DNA of 64,000 nucleotides, from assembly GCF_022419205.1 (NCBI RefSeq), contig NZ_JAJOZU010000002.1, positions 1 to 64,000 on the forward strand, in the 5' to 3' direction. The DNA is from Thermomonas alba (GTDB lineage: Bacteria > Pseudomonadota > Gammaproteobacteria > Xanthomonadales > Xanthomonadaceae). This document shows positions 35,799-45,436 of the stretch, piece by piece. A program made the position numbers and the translations under genes. Below the pieces are notes generated by a model, which did no database searches, had not been told where the DNA came from, and was given only the letters and a program-made list of their open reading frames with translations. Position 1 is the stretch's first letter; each line of letters opens with the position of its first letter.

Positions 35799-38063
35799 GT
35801 GGCGACCGCGGCCAGCACAACCCCACCACCACCTGCGACCCTCGCCGAGGCCGCACTCCCAAGGCGTGCCAGGCAGGCGCTGCAACGCCTACTGAGCGAC
35901 GTCCGCGCGGAGTTTCAGCAGCGGCTGCCGCAACTGCTGGAAGACACCGCCTTCGTGCTCAGCCACGCCCCTGCCAGCCATGAGCCGGCCCTGGAAGCTG
36001 GGCGCCTGGCCGCGATTGGCAGCCTTACCCGCCATGGCCACGACTTCACCGCGCGCTTCGTGGCGCAAGTCGAATCCTCGCTGGCAACCCTGCAAACGGT
36101 TCGCATGCGGCACGCCGAGCCCCTCGCCCCCGCCGTGACCGAGCTGAAACTGCTGGAGGATGAAGAACTCAGCGACGAAACCACGCTGCAGAACATCGCC
36201 AGCCGGATGGAGGCGCGCAACAGCCTGGCCCTGCAGCTGCTGGGTCATCGGCTGGGAGTGCTCGCGGCCTCGCCCGCGCTGGAAGGCGAGGATCTGCCGC
36301 TGGGACCGTATGCCCTCTGCAACGCTCTGGCCGCCGCTGCAGACGGGCTGGAGCTGTCGCGCTATCCACGCTTGCTGCTGTTTCAGCAGTTCGAGCGGGC
36401 GATGGCGGAGTTCTACCCGTCGCTGCTGGAAGGTGCCAATGCGCGTCTGGCCCAGGACGGGATCCTGCCGTATCTGAGCTTCATCCCGGTGCGCGTGCGG
36501 CCAGGCTCGGCCGCTCCAGGATCGGCCCAGGCCGATGGCACCAGCTCTGGCGGGCCTGCCCACACTCCGGCTGCGCCAGGCGCCGCTGCTCGAGCCGGCC
36601 TGCAGAGCGGCGCGGCGGCGCGCGCTCCTGCCCCCGTCCCGCCGTCCGCCGATCCCGGCTTCCATGCGCTGCAAGCGCTGCTGCACAAACGCCGCCAGCT
36701 GCTGGCCAAGCTGCGCCCCGCGTCTACTGCCAACGAGCACGCGCGCGAAACCTTGCGCGCCGACGAAGTGCTGACCATCCTGCAACGGATGCGCAGCAGC
36801 GCCACCAAGGCCGCGAGTATCACCGACTACCGTCAGATCCTGCTCGCGCAGGCGCGCCAGCTGCATGGCCACGGCGTGATGCTCGCGCAGGCCGATCTCG
36901 ACAGCTTCGAGCTGCTGGCCCTGTACCTGTCGCAGTTGCAGCGCGACCTGCGCCGGCACAGTCCAGGTGAGGCACTGGTGGAACGCCTGCACCTGCCGCT
37001 GATGCAGCTGGTGCTACGCGACCCGCGGTTCTTCACCGATCCGGCACATCCGGCGCGCCAACTACTGAACGCGGTCTCGCTGGCCGGCGCGCGCTGGCTG
37101 GCCGAGGACGACCTCGACGGCCAATGGCTGGGCCTGCTGCAGCGGGCGGTCGCCGCGGTGCTGCAGGATGGCGACGGCACCCCGGACGCCTTCCTCGAGG
37201 CCAACCGCATCCTGCAATCCGGGCTGCAAGTGCAGGCACGCAGGGCAGAAATGGCCGAACGCCGGCAGGTGGACGCGGCGCGCGGGCGCGAACGGTTGGC
37301 ACTGGCGCGGATGCGCGCGCAGGAAGAAGTGGCCGCCCTGCTGCGTGGGCGCGATCTGCCTCGCTTTCAGAGGATTCTGCTGGAACAGGCGTGGATCGAC
37401 GTGCTGGCCCTGACCTATCTGCGCGGCGGCGAGGAATCGGAAGCCTGGCACGCAGTGCTGGACACCAGCGCGAGCATCATCGCGATCGCGACCGGCGAAG
37501 TCGCTCCCAACCCAGAGGACGAATCGTTGTTCCTGCAGATTCGCGACGCGCTGGAGCAGGTGGGCTATCACCGCGAGGACGCTGCCACCATCGCGCGTCA
37601 GTTCGGGGCGGGCGGCCTTGCGGACAGCGACCTGACTTCGCGCACCGAACTCTTGCTGCAGCTGCGCGCGCGCGCCCGGCTGGGCGAGCAGAGCGGCGAC
37701 GTGCCGATGCCGGAACAGGCGGCGCTGACTCCGAGCGAGCTCGCCGCCCGCGAGCAGCTGCGGGCCTTGCCGCTGCCGATGTGGGTAGAGCTGCTGGATC
37801 CGGACGATTTCCCGCTCCGTCGGCGGCTGGCCTGGGTCAGCCAGCGGACGGCGCAAGCCCTGCTGGTCAACCGCCGCGGCCAGCGTGTGACCACCGAAGA
37901 TCTGGACGTGCTGGCGCGCATGCTCGCTGCTGGCCATCTGCGCCTGCTACAGGGCGATCCTTCGCCTGCCGAGAGCGCGTGGGAGGCGACCCTACAAACC
38001 CTGCAGCGGGTCGCACAGGAGCAGCAAGCCGGCAACGGCGCGGAGGTGACCGATGAAGGTTGA
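35799..38063 (+). CDS. DUF1631 domain protein
   Basis: The 754-residue protein belongs to DUF1631, mainly found in Xanthomonadales and Pseudomonadales, with no known function; database names such as thymidine phosphorylase are probably wrong. It looks largely alpha-helical, with about 60 residues of Ala/Pro/Gly-rich linker near 230-290 splitting N- and C-terminal parts. No signal peptide or membrane segment is visible. It starts with GTG (35799), with AAGGAG about 10 nt before it. It overlaps the PilZ gene by 11 bp, so a link to cyclic di-GMP signalling is plausible but unproven. Confidence 0.8.
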   Translation: MATAASTTPPPPATLAEAALPRRARQALQRLLSDVRAEFQQRLPQLLEDTAFVLSHAPASHEPALEAGRLAAIGSLTRHGHDFTARFVAQVESSLATLQTVRMRHAEPLAPAVTELKLLEDEELSDETTLQNIASRMEARNSLALQLLGHRLGVLAASPALEGEDLPLGPYALCNALAAAADGLELSRYPRLLLFQQFERAMAEFYPSLLEGANARLAQDGILPYLSFIPVRVRPGSAAPGSAQADGTSSGGPAHTPAAPGAAARAGLQSGAAARAPAPVPPSADPGFHALQALLHKRRQLLAKLRPASTANEHARETLRADEVLTILQRMRSSATKAASITDYRQILLAQARQLHGHGVMLAQADLDSFELLALYLSQLQRDLRRHSPGEALVERLHLPLMQLVLRDPRFFTDPAHPARQLLNAVSLAGARWLAEDDLDGQWLGLLQRAVAAVLQDGDGTPDAFLEANRILQSGLQVQARRAEMAERRQVDAARGRERLALARMRAQEEVAALLRGRDLPRFQRILLEQAWIDVLALTYLRGGEESEAWHAVLDTSASIIAIATGEVAPNPEDESLFLQIRDALEQVGYHREDAATIARQFGAGGLADSDLTSRTELLLQLRARARLGEQSGDVPMPEQAALTPSELAAREQLRALPLPMWVELLDPDDFPLRRRLAWVSQRTAQALLVNRRGQRVTTEDLDVLARMLAAGHLRLLQGDPSPAESAWEATLQTLQRVAQEQQAGNGAEVTDEG

Positions 38064-38394
38064 GGCCCGCCGCCAACCGCGCCGCAGCGTGCCCGGCATG
38101 GTCGAAGTGTTCGACACCATCCTCGAGGAACCGGTCGGCCATCTCGGCAATCTGTCGGTGGGCGGGATGCTGCTGATCGCCCATCGCCGCCTGCCCGACG
38201 ACGCTCTGTTCCAGCTGCGCTTCCAGCTTCCCGACGGCCAGCGCGACGCCCCGCCCCTGGAGGTCGGCGCACACGTGCTGTGGCAGGCGCAGGCCGGCGC
38301 ACCGGGGCAGTCATTGATCGGCATGCGCTTTCTGGGCCTGTCGCCGGATGCGCTGCAGCGTCTGCACCTGTGGGTGGCGCAGGCGGAGCGATAA
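38053..38394 (+). CDS. PilZ domain protein (c-di-GMP receptor candidate)
   Basis: The 113-residue protein is a single PilZ domain, a cyclic di-GMP-binding fold. The binding residues are present: RRQPRR (6-11) and the N-x-S-x-x-G motif as GNLSVGGM near 32-39. The rest forms a beta-barrel. It overlaps the DUF1631 gene by 11 bp, suggesting translation together and possibly a joint function. The window also contains two c-di-GMP enzymes (15.1 and 41.8 kb). Confidence 0.9.
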   Translation: MKVEARRQPRRSVPGMVEVFDTILEEPVGHLGNLSVGGMLLIAHRRLPDDALFQLRFQLPDGQRDAPPLEVGAHVLWQAQAGAPGQSLIGMRFLGLSPDALQRLHLWVAQAER

Positions 38395-38397
38395 GCG

Positions 38398-38415
38398 CCT
38401 GCGCGGCGGCGCAGG
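38398..38415. other. Hairpin after PilZ gene
   Basis: A perfect 7-bp stem (CCTGCGC / GCGCAGG) with a 4-nt loop follows the PilZ stop by 3 bp and precedes pepQ by 46 bp. It lacks a T-run. It may mark the end of the DUF1631-PilZ unit. Confidence 0.4.
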
Positions 38416-38461
38416 ATGCGCGACAATCAGGGTTCACCCACGTCTGCGACCGGTTCCTACG

Positions 38462-39781
38462 ATGTCCACGTCCTCGCTCGCTGCGCTGTATCCCGCCCAT
38501 CTCGACACGCTGCAGGCGCGCGCCGCCGAAGCGCTGCGGCGCGGCGGCTTCGACCACCTCCTCATTCCCAGCGGCACTCTGCACTACCAGGCGTTCGACG
38601 ATCGCGATTACCCCTACGCGGTGAACCCGCAGTTCAAGGCCTGGCTCCCACTGACCCAGGCACCGGGCAGCTGGCTGGTCATCACCCCGGGCAAGCGCCC
38701 AAGCCTGATCTTCCTACAGCCGCGCGATTACTGGCATGCCGTACCGGCGATGCCGCGCGATTACTGGGTCGAGCAGTTCGACATCCAGGTGATCCGCACG
38801 CCAGAGGAGGCCATCCGCCTGCTACCGCCGGCGTTCCGCTGTGCCATCCTCGGCGAGGCGCAGAGCGCGCTGGGCAGCTACGTGCCGAACAACCCGGAAC
38901 CGGTGCTGCAGTACCTGGACTACCACCGTGCGTTCAAGACGCCCTACGAAATCGAAATGATGCGGCAGGCCAGCCGGATCGGCGTGCGCGCCCACCGCGC
39001 GGCCGAACGCGCATTTCGCGCTGGCGCCAGCGAGTTCGGCATCCACCTGGCCTACTGCCAGGCCGCCGGACAGGACGCCAATGATCTTCCCTATGGCAAC
39101 ATCGTCGCGCTCAACGAACACGCGGCGGTGCTGCACTACACCCAGCGCGATCGTCTGCCGCCGAAACCGGTGCGCAGCTTCCTGATCGACGCCGGCGCCA
39201 GCTTCGGCGGCTATGCCAGCGACATCACCCGCACCTATTCGGCGCACGACGATGCGTTCGCAGCACTGATCCGTGCGGTGGATGCGGTACAGCTGCAGCT
39301 GTGCGATCAGGTCCGCGCTGGAACCGACTACCGTCAGCTCCACCTCGATGCGCATCTGCGCCTGGCCGGTGTGCTGCACGAGTTCGGCCTGCTGCGGATC
39401 ACACCGGAGGATGCCGTGGCACGTGGCGTGTCCAGCGCGTTTTTTCCGCACGGCATTGGCCACGGCATCGGCCTGCAAGTGCACGACGTGGGTGGCTTTG
39501 CCGCATCCGATGCCGGCGGCACGATCCCCAAGCCCGAAGGCCATCCTTACCTGCGCTTCACCCGCACACTGGAGCCGGGCATGGTGGTCACCATCGAGCC
39601 AGGCATCTATTTCATTGACATGCTGCTGGACGAGCTCAAGGCCAAAGGCTTGGGCGAGACGGTGGACTGGGAGCAGGTCGCCGCATTCAAGCCTTACGGC
39701 GGCATCCGCATCGAAGATGACGTGGTGTGCACCGACCAGGCCCCGTTGAACCTGACCCGCGAGGCATTCGCCGCCGGCTGA
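38462..39781 (+). CDS. pepQ: Xaa-Pro dipeptidase
   Basis: PepQ cleaves dipeptides with C-terminal proline using two metals in a pita-bread fold. The 439-residue product matches the length of E. coli PepQ (443). The metal ligands are in IDAGASFGGYASDITRTY, HGIGHGIGLQVHD and VTIEPGIYF. The N-terminal domain carries the YFKAW-like segments of PepQ. A second, related peptidase (pepP) is convergent 14 bp away. Confidence 0.94.
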   Translation: MSTSSLAALYPAHLDTLQARAAEALRRGGFDHLLIPSGTLHYQAFDDRDYPYAVNPQFKAWLPLTQAPGSWLVITPGKRPSLIFLQPRDYWHAVPAMPRDYWVEQFDIQVIRTPEEAIRLLPPAFRCAILGEAQSALGSYVPNNPEPVLQYLDYHRAFKTPYEIEMMRQASRIGVRAHRAAERAFRAGASEFGIHLAYCQAAGQDANDLPYGNIVALNEHAAVLHYTQRDRLPPKPVRSFLIDAGASFGGYASDITRTYSAHDDAFAALIRAVDAVQLQLCDQVRAGTDYRQLHLDAHLRLAGVLHEFGLLRITPEDAVARGVSSAFFPHGIGHGIGLQVHDVGGFAASDAGGTIPKPEGHPYLRFTRTLEPGMVVTIEPGIYFIDMLLDELKAKGLGETVDWEQVAAFKPYGGIRIEDDVVCTDQAPLNLTREAFAAG

Positions 39782-39794
39782 CGCTCACCCGGCG

Positions 39795-41117
39795 CTAGCG
39801 CCCCATCAACGCCTCGATCTCATCCGCGCTGCGCTCCAGCGCGGCGCTGAGCACGCGCGGGCCGTCGCGGGTGATGAGCACATCGTCCTCGATGCGAATC
39901 CCGAGGCCGCGCCACTCCGGCGCCACCGTGGCATCGTCCACTGGGATATACAGCCCCGGCTCGATGGTGACCACCATGCCCGGCTCCAGCAGGCGCGATG
40001 CGCCGTCGATGCGATACTCGCCGGCGTCGTGTACGTCCAGCCCCAGCCAGTGCCCGGTCTTGTGCCGGTAATAGCGCTGATAGTCACCGTTGGCGATCAC
40101 GTCCTGCAGACGGCCGCGCAACAGGCCGAGCGCGAGCAGCCCATCGGCCAGCGTGTGTACCGCCGCCTCGTGCATCGCAGAGAAAGGCCGCCCCGGTTGC
40201 GCCTGCGCCAGTGCCGCCGCCTGCGCGCGGCCGACCAGGTCGTGCAGCGCACGCTGCGCGCGGGTGAAGCGGCCGGATACCGGGAAGGTGCGGGTGATGT
40301 CGGCCGCATAGCCGGCGTATTCCGCCCCGGCGTCGATCAACACCAGCGCGCCAGCGCGCGCCCGCGCGCTGTTCGCGCCGTAATGCAGGATGCAGGCGTT
40401 GGCACCCGCCCCGACGATGCAGGGATAGGCCGGCTGCGCGCCATGCCGGCGGAACACATATTCCAGCTCGGCCTGCAGCTCGTACTCGCGGATCCCGGGG
40501 CGCGCCGCGCGCATCGCGGCGCGATGCGCCTGCACGCTGATATCGACGGCCTTCTGCATCAGTGCGATTTCCTCGGCCGATTTGAACAGGCGCATCTCAT
40601 CCAGCAGATGCCCGAGCGCCAGGAATTCCTGCGGCGGCTGCGCGCCCTGGCGCGCCTGCGCGCGCACGCGGTTGAGCCAGCCGATCAGCTTGAGATCGAA
40701 CTCGGCGTCGCGACCGAGTGGGTAGTACACCCGACGACGGCCTTCCAGCAGCCCCGGCAGGATCTCGTCGATATCGGTGATCGGATAGGCATCGTCCAGC
40801 CCCAGCGCCGCCACCGCGCCCTCCGGGCCCAGCCGCGGGCCGTCCCAGCCTTCCCGCTCGGGATCACGCTCGCGGCAAAACAGGATGGATTCGCCGTGAC
40901 GGCGGCCGGGCACGAGCACCAGCACTGCCTCCGGTTCGGCGCAGCCGGTGAGGTACCAGAAATCCGAGTCCTGACGATAGGGATAGTAGGTGTCGCGGCT
41001 GCGGATGCGCTCCGGCGCCGCGGGCAGGATCAAGATCGCGCCATCCCCGGCGGCCTGCATCAGGGTCTGCCGCCGGTGCGCCAGAAGCTTGCGCCAGCGC
41101 GCGCTGATCGCCCGCAT
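39795..41117 (-). CDS. pepP: Xaa-Pro aminopeptidase P
   Basis: PepP removes N-terminal residues before proline, again as a metal-dependent M24 peptidase. The 440-residue product starts with the PepP N-terminal domain (RRQTLMQ, SDFWYLTG) and ends with the M24 domain with IDAGAEYAGYAADITRTF, GHWLGLDVHD and VTIEPGLY metal-ligand segments. It is the usual partner of UPF0149/YgfB, which lies upstream on the same strand; E. coli has the same ygfB-pepP order. The pair of prolidases side by side is convergent, not a duplication in tandem. Confidence 0.95.
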   Translation of the reverse strand: MRAISARWRKLLAHRRQTLMQAAGDGAILILPAAPERIRSRDTYYPYRQDSDFWYLTGCAEPEAVLVLVPGRRHGESILFCRERDPEREGWDGPRLGPEGAVAALGLDDAYPITDIDEILPGLLEGRRRVYYPLGRDAEFDLKLIGWLNRVRAQARQGAQPPQEFLALGHLLDEMRLFKSAEEIALMQKAVDISVQAHRAAMRAARPGIREYELQAELEYVFRRHGAQPAYPCIVGAGANACILHYGANSARARAGALVLIDAGAEYAGYAADITRTFPVSGRFTRAQRALHDLVGRAQAAALAQAQPGRPFSAMHEAAVHTLADGLLALGLLRGRLQDVIANGDYQRYYRHKTGHWLGLDVHDAGEYRIDGASRLLEPGMVVTIEPGLYIPVDDATVAPEWRGLGIRIEDDVLITRDGPRVLSAALERSADEIEALMGR

Positions 41118-41126
41118 CGCGCACCT

Positions 41127-41669
41127 TCAGTGCAGGCGCTGGCGCCGCTGCGGCGCGAGCACGCAGTCGGCATGCAGCAACAGGACTGCCATGCGCAGAT
41201 ACTCTTCGATCTCGACCAGCGCCTCTTCGTCGCTGCCATCGTCATTGGCGTCGATCTGCGCCGCGCCCAGGCTGGCGAGGTCGCGCAGCGCTTCCTGCGC
41301 GTCCTCCGAGAGCGGCTTGCTGGCCACCGCCAGTCCAAACCCGCCAAGGAAGGCGCGACACCAGGCGAACAGCGCGGTGGCGCGCACCACCGGCCCCTCG
41401 CCTTCGGGCAGGAGCAGGGAAAATCCAAACTCGGGATCCGCGAACTGGGCGACGCTGGCGCGGCGCAGGCGATCGAGCACCTCCCCCGCCTGCGGCACGG
41501 GAATCCCCGGGTCGGCCAGCACCCGCGCCGGCCAATCGGGCGCGTCCTCGCCGCCAGCCGCCAGCCATCCACATAGCGCACCGTGCAGCTCGGCCGGTGT
41601 GCTGGCCAGGGCCAGGCGGTCGGCGGCCTGCGCCACTTCGTTCCAGTCCGGCAACTCGATCGCGCTCAC
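41127..41669 (-). CDS. UPF0149 (YgfB-like) protein
   Basis: The 180-residue protein is a YgfB/UPF0149 member: acidic, helical, with LHGALCGWLAAGG near 25-40, CRAFLGGFGLA near 100-110 and an acidic EEALVEIEEYLRMAVLLL region. The start is GTG at 41667-41669. UPF0149 proteins next to pepP are conserved; their role is poorly known (in Pseudomonas YgfB affects antibiotic resistance regulation). It is divergent from the GGDEF-EAL gene, with 87 bp between. Confidence 0.87.
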   Translation of the reverse strand: MSAIELPDWNEVAQAADRLALASTPAELHGALCGWLAAGGEDAPDWPARVLADPGIPVPQAGEVLDRLRRASVAQFADPEFGFSLLLPEGEGPVVRATALFAWCRAFLGGFGLAVASKPLSEDAQEALRDLASLGAAQIDANDDGSDEEALVEIEEYLRMAVLLLHADCVLAPQRRQRLH

Positions 41670-41756
41670 GTGGGCTCCACTTTCCAGGGAAGCCGCAGTG
41701 TAGCAATCCACCGCAGGCGCTTGTTGCCACGCAAGCCTGCTGCCTACACTGCGCGC

Positions 41757-44054
41757 ATGGGGCTCCTTCCGACGCCGCAATCGCTCTGGCCCGCCGGCCT
41801 GCTGCTGGCGCCGCTGGGCGCGCGCGCCGGCAACGCCGACACCAGCCTGAACGACGGCATGATCCTGCTGCTGGCAGTGCTGGTCCTGCTGCTGGCCTAT
41901 CTGGCGCTGGCCGCGCGCCGCCGGCGCGAGCGCGACCAGCAGGCGCACCTGCGGCAGTTGCAGGAACGCGAGCAGCGTCTGCGCCTGGCGCTGTGGGCTT
42001 CGAACGAGCTGTATTGGCAGTTCGACCTGCGCAGGCACGCGCTGGAAATCACGCGCGTCGCGCCGGATCAGGCCAACGACCTGATCGTGCAGACCCTGCT
42101 CGACCAAGATCCGCACATCCATCCGGACGACCAGGAGGCGGTCCGCACCCGGCTGATCGCCTATCTGCGCGGGGATACCCCGATTTTCATCTCCGAGCAC
42201 CGCATGCGCAGCGAGAACGGGCAGTGGCAGTGGATGCTCGCCCGCGGCCGCGCGATCGCGCGTGAGGCCAACGGCCGCGTCGTTCGCCTGGCCGGCACCG
42301 CCCGCAACATCGACGCCCTGCGCGAAATGGAAAGCGAACGCCAGGTCGCCGCCGAGGTGCTGCGCAACATGGCTGAATCGGTGGCCGTGCTGGATGAGGA
42401 GTTCAGGATCGTTGCCGCCAACCCCGCTTTCAGCCGCATGACCGGCTATGCCGTGGAGGAGGTGCTCGGCCAGGACACCAGTCTGCTCAACGGCGACCGT
42501 CATCCGCCGGAGTTCTACCAGCAGGCACGCCAGGCGATCCGCGCCGGCCGCAGCTGGAGCGGCGAGATGTGGCAGCGGCGCAAGGACGGCCGTGACTTTT
42601 TGTGCGCGATGCAGTGCAACGTGATCCTCGATCCCGGCACCCGCCGCCGGCTGTACGTGCTGGTGACCAGCGACATCACCGAACGCCGCCGGATCGAGCA
42701 GGAGCTGCGCTATCTGGCCAACTACGATCCGCTCACCAGCCTGCCCAACCGGACCCAGCTGGCGGAACGGCTGGCGCATGCGATCGTGCAGGCGCGGCGC
42801 AGCGGCCACAAGCTGGCGCTGCTGTTCCTCGATCTCGACAACTTCAAGGACATCAACGATTCGCAGGGCCACGCCACCGGGGACCGCGTCCTGCGAGCGG
42901 TGGCGCGCCGGTTGCAGGACGTGGTCGGCCCGGGCCACACGGTGGCGCGCATCAGTGGCGACGAGTTTGCGGTGGTGCTGGAAGACATCCGCGATGCCGC
43001 CGAAGCCGACCGCTGCGCCCAGCGGATCATCGCCGCATTCGAGACGCCGCTGCGTCTGGATGATCGCAATGAGGCCACCATCTCGCCCTCGATCGGCATC
43101 AGCCTGTTCCCGGATCACGCGCAGGTTCCCACCGATCTGCTCAAGCGCGCCGACACCGCGATGTATCGCGCCAAGCGCGGCGGCAAGCGCGGCTACGTGC
43201 GCTATGTGCAGGCCATGGAGGAGGACAGTCGCCGCCGCGCCGGCCTGATCGCCGCGCTGCGCCGCGCGATCGAACGCGACGAGCTGAGCCTGGCGTTCCA
43301 GCCGGTGCTGTCCCTGCGCGAGCAGCGCTATTGCAGCGTCGAGGCGCTGCTGCGCTGGAATAGCCGCGACTACGGCCGCATCGCTCCATGCGAGTTCATC
43401 CCGCTGGCCGAGGACTCCGGACTGATCGTGCCGATCGGGGAATGGGCGCTGCGCGAGGCCTGCCGCACCCTGGCCGACTGGATGCGCGCCGGCCTGGATC
43501 CCGACATCAAGCTGGCCGTGAATGTCTCTGCCGTGCAGCTGCTGCGCGGCGAGCTGCCGCGCACGGCAGCTTCGGCGCTCGCACAAAGCGGCCTGCCTGC
43601 CTCCTGCCTGGAGCTGGAGCTGACCGAAAGCGTGCTGATGGGCAATGCCGAGCAGGCCCTGCAACGCCTGGACGCATTCGCCGAGATGGGCGTTTCGATC
43701 GCGGTGGATGATTTCGGCACCGGCTATTCCTCGCTGTCCTACCTGCGCCGGCTGCCCATCCACACCCTGAAGATCGACAAATCCTTCATCGATGGCGTCG
43801 CCTCACCCGATGACCGCGAAGACGCCGCCATCGCCACCACCATCATCGCGATGGCCCGCGCGCTCGGCCTGCAGGTGGTCGCCGAAGGGGTGGAAACCGC
43901 CGCCCAACTCGCATTCTTGGAACGCAATGCCTGCGACCTGGTGCAGGGCTACTGGATTTCACGCCCGCTGGACGCGCAGGCATGCCTGTCTCTACTGCTG
44001 CGGGCGCAACGCCAACCCGGGGCGCGGCTTGACCCTGCCGCAACCCCTGCCTAA
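41757..44054 (+). CDS. PAS-GGDEF-EAL signalling protein
   Basis: The 765-residue protein has a signal-like N-terminus and a membrane helix (about 32-52), two PAS-like segments (about 70-195 and 205-320), a GGDEF domain from about 330 and an EAL domain from about 500. The cyclase motif reads SGDEF, with Ser for the first Gly, and no RxxD inhibitory site precedes it. The EAL core residues look present (EALLRW, ELTES, DDFGTGYSS, KIDKSF, EGVE). It may chiefly degrade c-di-GMP, with cyclase activity uncertain. It is unlinked to the adjacent zapA genes functionally. Confidence 0.92.
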   Translation: MGLLPTPQSLWPAGLLLAPLGARAGNADTSLNDGMILLLAVLVLLLAYLALAARRRRERDQQAHLRQLQEREQRLRLALWASNELYWQFDLRRHALEITRVAPDQANDLIVQTLLDQDPHIHPDDQEAVRTRLIAYLRGDTPIFISEHRMRSENGQWQWMLARGRAIAREANGRVVRLAGTARNIDALREMESERQVAAEVLRNMAESVAVLDEEFRIVAANPAFSRMTGYAVEEVLGQDTSLLNGDRHPPEFYQQARQAIRAGRSWSGEMWQRRKDGRDFLCAMQCNVILDPGTRRRLYVLVTSDITERRRIEQELRYLANYDPLTSLPNRTQLAERLAHAIVQARRSGHKLALLFLDLDNFKDINDSQGHATGDRVLRAVARRLQDVVGPGHTVARISGDEFAVVLEDIRDAAEADRCAQRIIAAFETPLRLDDRNEATISPSIGISLFPDHAQVPTDLLKRADTAMYRAKRGGKRGYVRYVQAMEEDSRRRAGLIAALRRAIERDELSLAFQPVLSLREQRYCSVEALLRWNSRDYGRIAPCEFIPLAEDSGLIVPIGEWALREACRTLADWMRAGLDPDIKLAVNVSAVQLLRGELPRTAASALAQSGLPASCLELELTESVLMGNAEQALQRLDAFAEMGVSIAVDDFGTGYSSLSYLRRLPIHTLKIDKSFIDGVASPDDREDAAIATTIIAMARALGLQVVAEGVETAAQLAFLERNACDLVQGYWISRPLDAQACLSLLLRAQRQPGARLDPAATPA

Positions 44055-44064
44055 GGTGCACGCA

Positions 44065-44286
44065 ATGGAACAGCGCGACCTGCCCACCGAGCTTCACAAA
44101 CTGCTGGCGCGGATCGACTTGCTCGCGGCGCGCATGCAGCGCCTGCAGGACGAAAACCGCAGCCTGCGCGCGCAGGTGGAGCAGCTCCTGAGCGAGCGCG
44201 CCCAGCTGCTATCCAAGCAGGAGCAGGCGCGCAGCCGGGTGGAAGCGATGATCAGCCGCCTGAAATCGCTGGAGCAGCACACATGA
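44065..44286 (+). CDS. TIGR02449-like small coiled-coil protein
   Basis: The 73-residue protein is almost entirely a heptad-repeat coiled coil (LHKLLARIDLLAARMQRLQ, then ENRSLRAQVEQLL), resembling the small TIGR02449/DUF904 proteins found before zapA in gammaproteobacteria. Its ATGA overlap with zapA suggests coupled translation. A role in cell division alongside ZapA is inferred from position only. Confidence 0.82.
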   Translation: MEQRDLPTELHKLLARIDLLAARMQRLQDENRSLRAQVEQLLSERAQLLSKQEQARSRVEAMISRLKSLEQHT

Positions 44287-44567
44287 GCACCGCGGTCACC
44301 GTGCGGATTCTCGACCGCGAATACACGGTCGGCGTGGACGAATCCGAGCGCGACTCGCTGCTCGCCGCGGCGCGTCTGCTGGATGCGCGCATGCGCGAGC
44401 TGCGCGGCAACAACAAGCTGGTCGCACTCGATCGCCTGGCCGTGCTCACCGCGCTCAACCTGGCGCATGAACTGCAACAGGGGCCAACCGGCCGGGGACA
44501 GGCGAGCGGCGATGCGCTCGCCCTGCTGGACGCAGCCAACCGCAAGCTGGACGCCCTGCTGGGGTGA
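44283..44567 (+). CDS. zapA: Cell division protein ZapA
   Basis: ZapA crosslinks FtsZ filaments and stabilises the division ring. The 94-residue product has the ZapA N-terminal TVRILDREYTVGVDESER strand-turn-helix, LLDARMRELR, and the coiled-coil LDRLAVLTALNLAHELQ. It is followed by 6S RNA and ygfA, the same order as zapA-ssrS-ygfA in E. coli. The start overlaps the previous gene by 4 bp. Confidence 0.95.
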   Translation: MSTAVTVRILDREYTVGVDESERDSLLAAARLLDARMRELRGNNKLVALDRLAVLTALNLAHELQQGPTGRGQASGDALALLDAANRKLDALLG

Positions 44568-44633
44568 GGCTGAACCGGTGCGCCCGCCGGCGCCCCGGGT
44601 TCCCTCGGCACCGCGCCGGGCTATACTGTCGCC

Positions 44634-44815
44634 GTTCTCTGCTGTGTGCGACAGCGTGCGCAACATTCGCCTTGTCCCTTAATGACGACCTTGGGGACAC
44701 ACCGGCAGCCGGGAGTGCATGTCCGCCACGCGCGGAAAGCCCGATGGCCGCCCAGCGTTCCCACTTGAACCTCGGGTTCAAGGTCGTTTCGCACGCATCG
44801 CCACGGCGGAGACAT
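44634..44815 (+). ncRNA. ssrS: 6S RNA
   Basis: The region between zapA and ygfA has the position, length (about 180 nt) and features of 6S RNA, which mimics an open promoter and binds RNA polymerase. The 3' half contains the conserved hairpin ACTTGAACCTCGGGTTCAAGG (44763-44783). The 5' segment TGTGCGA (44645-44651) pairs with TCGCA (44789-44793) and TCTC near 44637 with GAGA near 44809-44812, closing the long stem. A TATACT hexamer at 44622-44627 gives a start near 44634. Exact ends are estimated. Confidence 0.85.
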
Positions 44816-44843
44816 TATTCCTTCGCAGCCTGGTCCGCCCCGC

Positions 44844-45436
44844 GTGAGTCCATCCTCCGACCGCAACGCGCTGCGTCAGACCCTGCGCAAACGCCGCCGC
44901 GCCCTGCCTGCTGCCACCCGCCTCGCCGCTGCCGAGGCGCTGGCGGAGCGCCTGCTGGCGCTGCCGTTCCTGCCCGCGCGCGGCTACGTCGGCGGCTATT
45001 GGGCGATGGATGGCGAGATCGGCCTGCACGCGTTCCAGCTGCGGCTGCCGCCCGGGCTGGTGTACTGCCTGCCGCTGCTGCATCCCGATGGCCGCCTGCG
45101 CTTCGCGCCCTGGCGCGCGGGCGATCCACTGGTGACCAACCGGTATGGCATCCCCGAACCGGACATCCATCCCGATGCCGCCCTGCACGCCGCCGAGATG
45201 GCGCTGCTGGTGCTGCCGCTGGTCGGTTTCGACCCGGCCTGCCATCGACTGGGCATGGGCGGCGGCTGGTACGACCGCAGCCTGGCCTTCCGCCGGCACG
45301 CGGCGCCTCCGCCCTGGCTGGTGGGCGCCGCGTTTGCCGCGCAGCAGGTGGATGCACTGCCGCAGGCGGACTGGGACGTGCGCCTGGATGCCGTCTGCTG
45401 CGAGCAGAGCATCTTTCTCGCCAACGAGAGGACCGC

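Noticed and set aside
38462-41117. pepQ and pepP as a recent tandem duplication
   Set aside because: They are convergent, and the sequences differ in the N-terminal domains and match distinct families (dipeptidase and aminopeptidase P).
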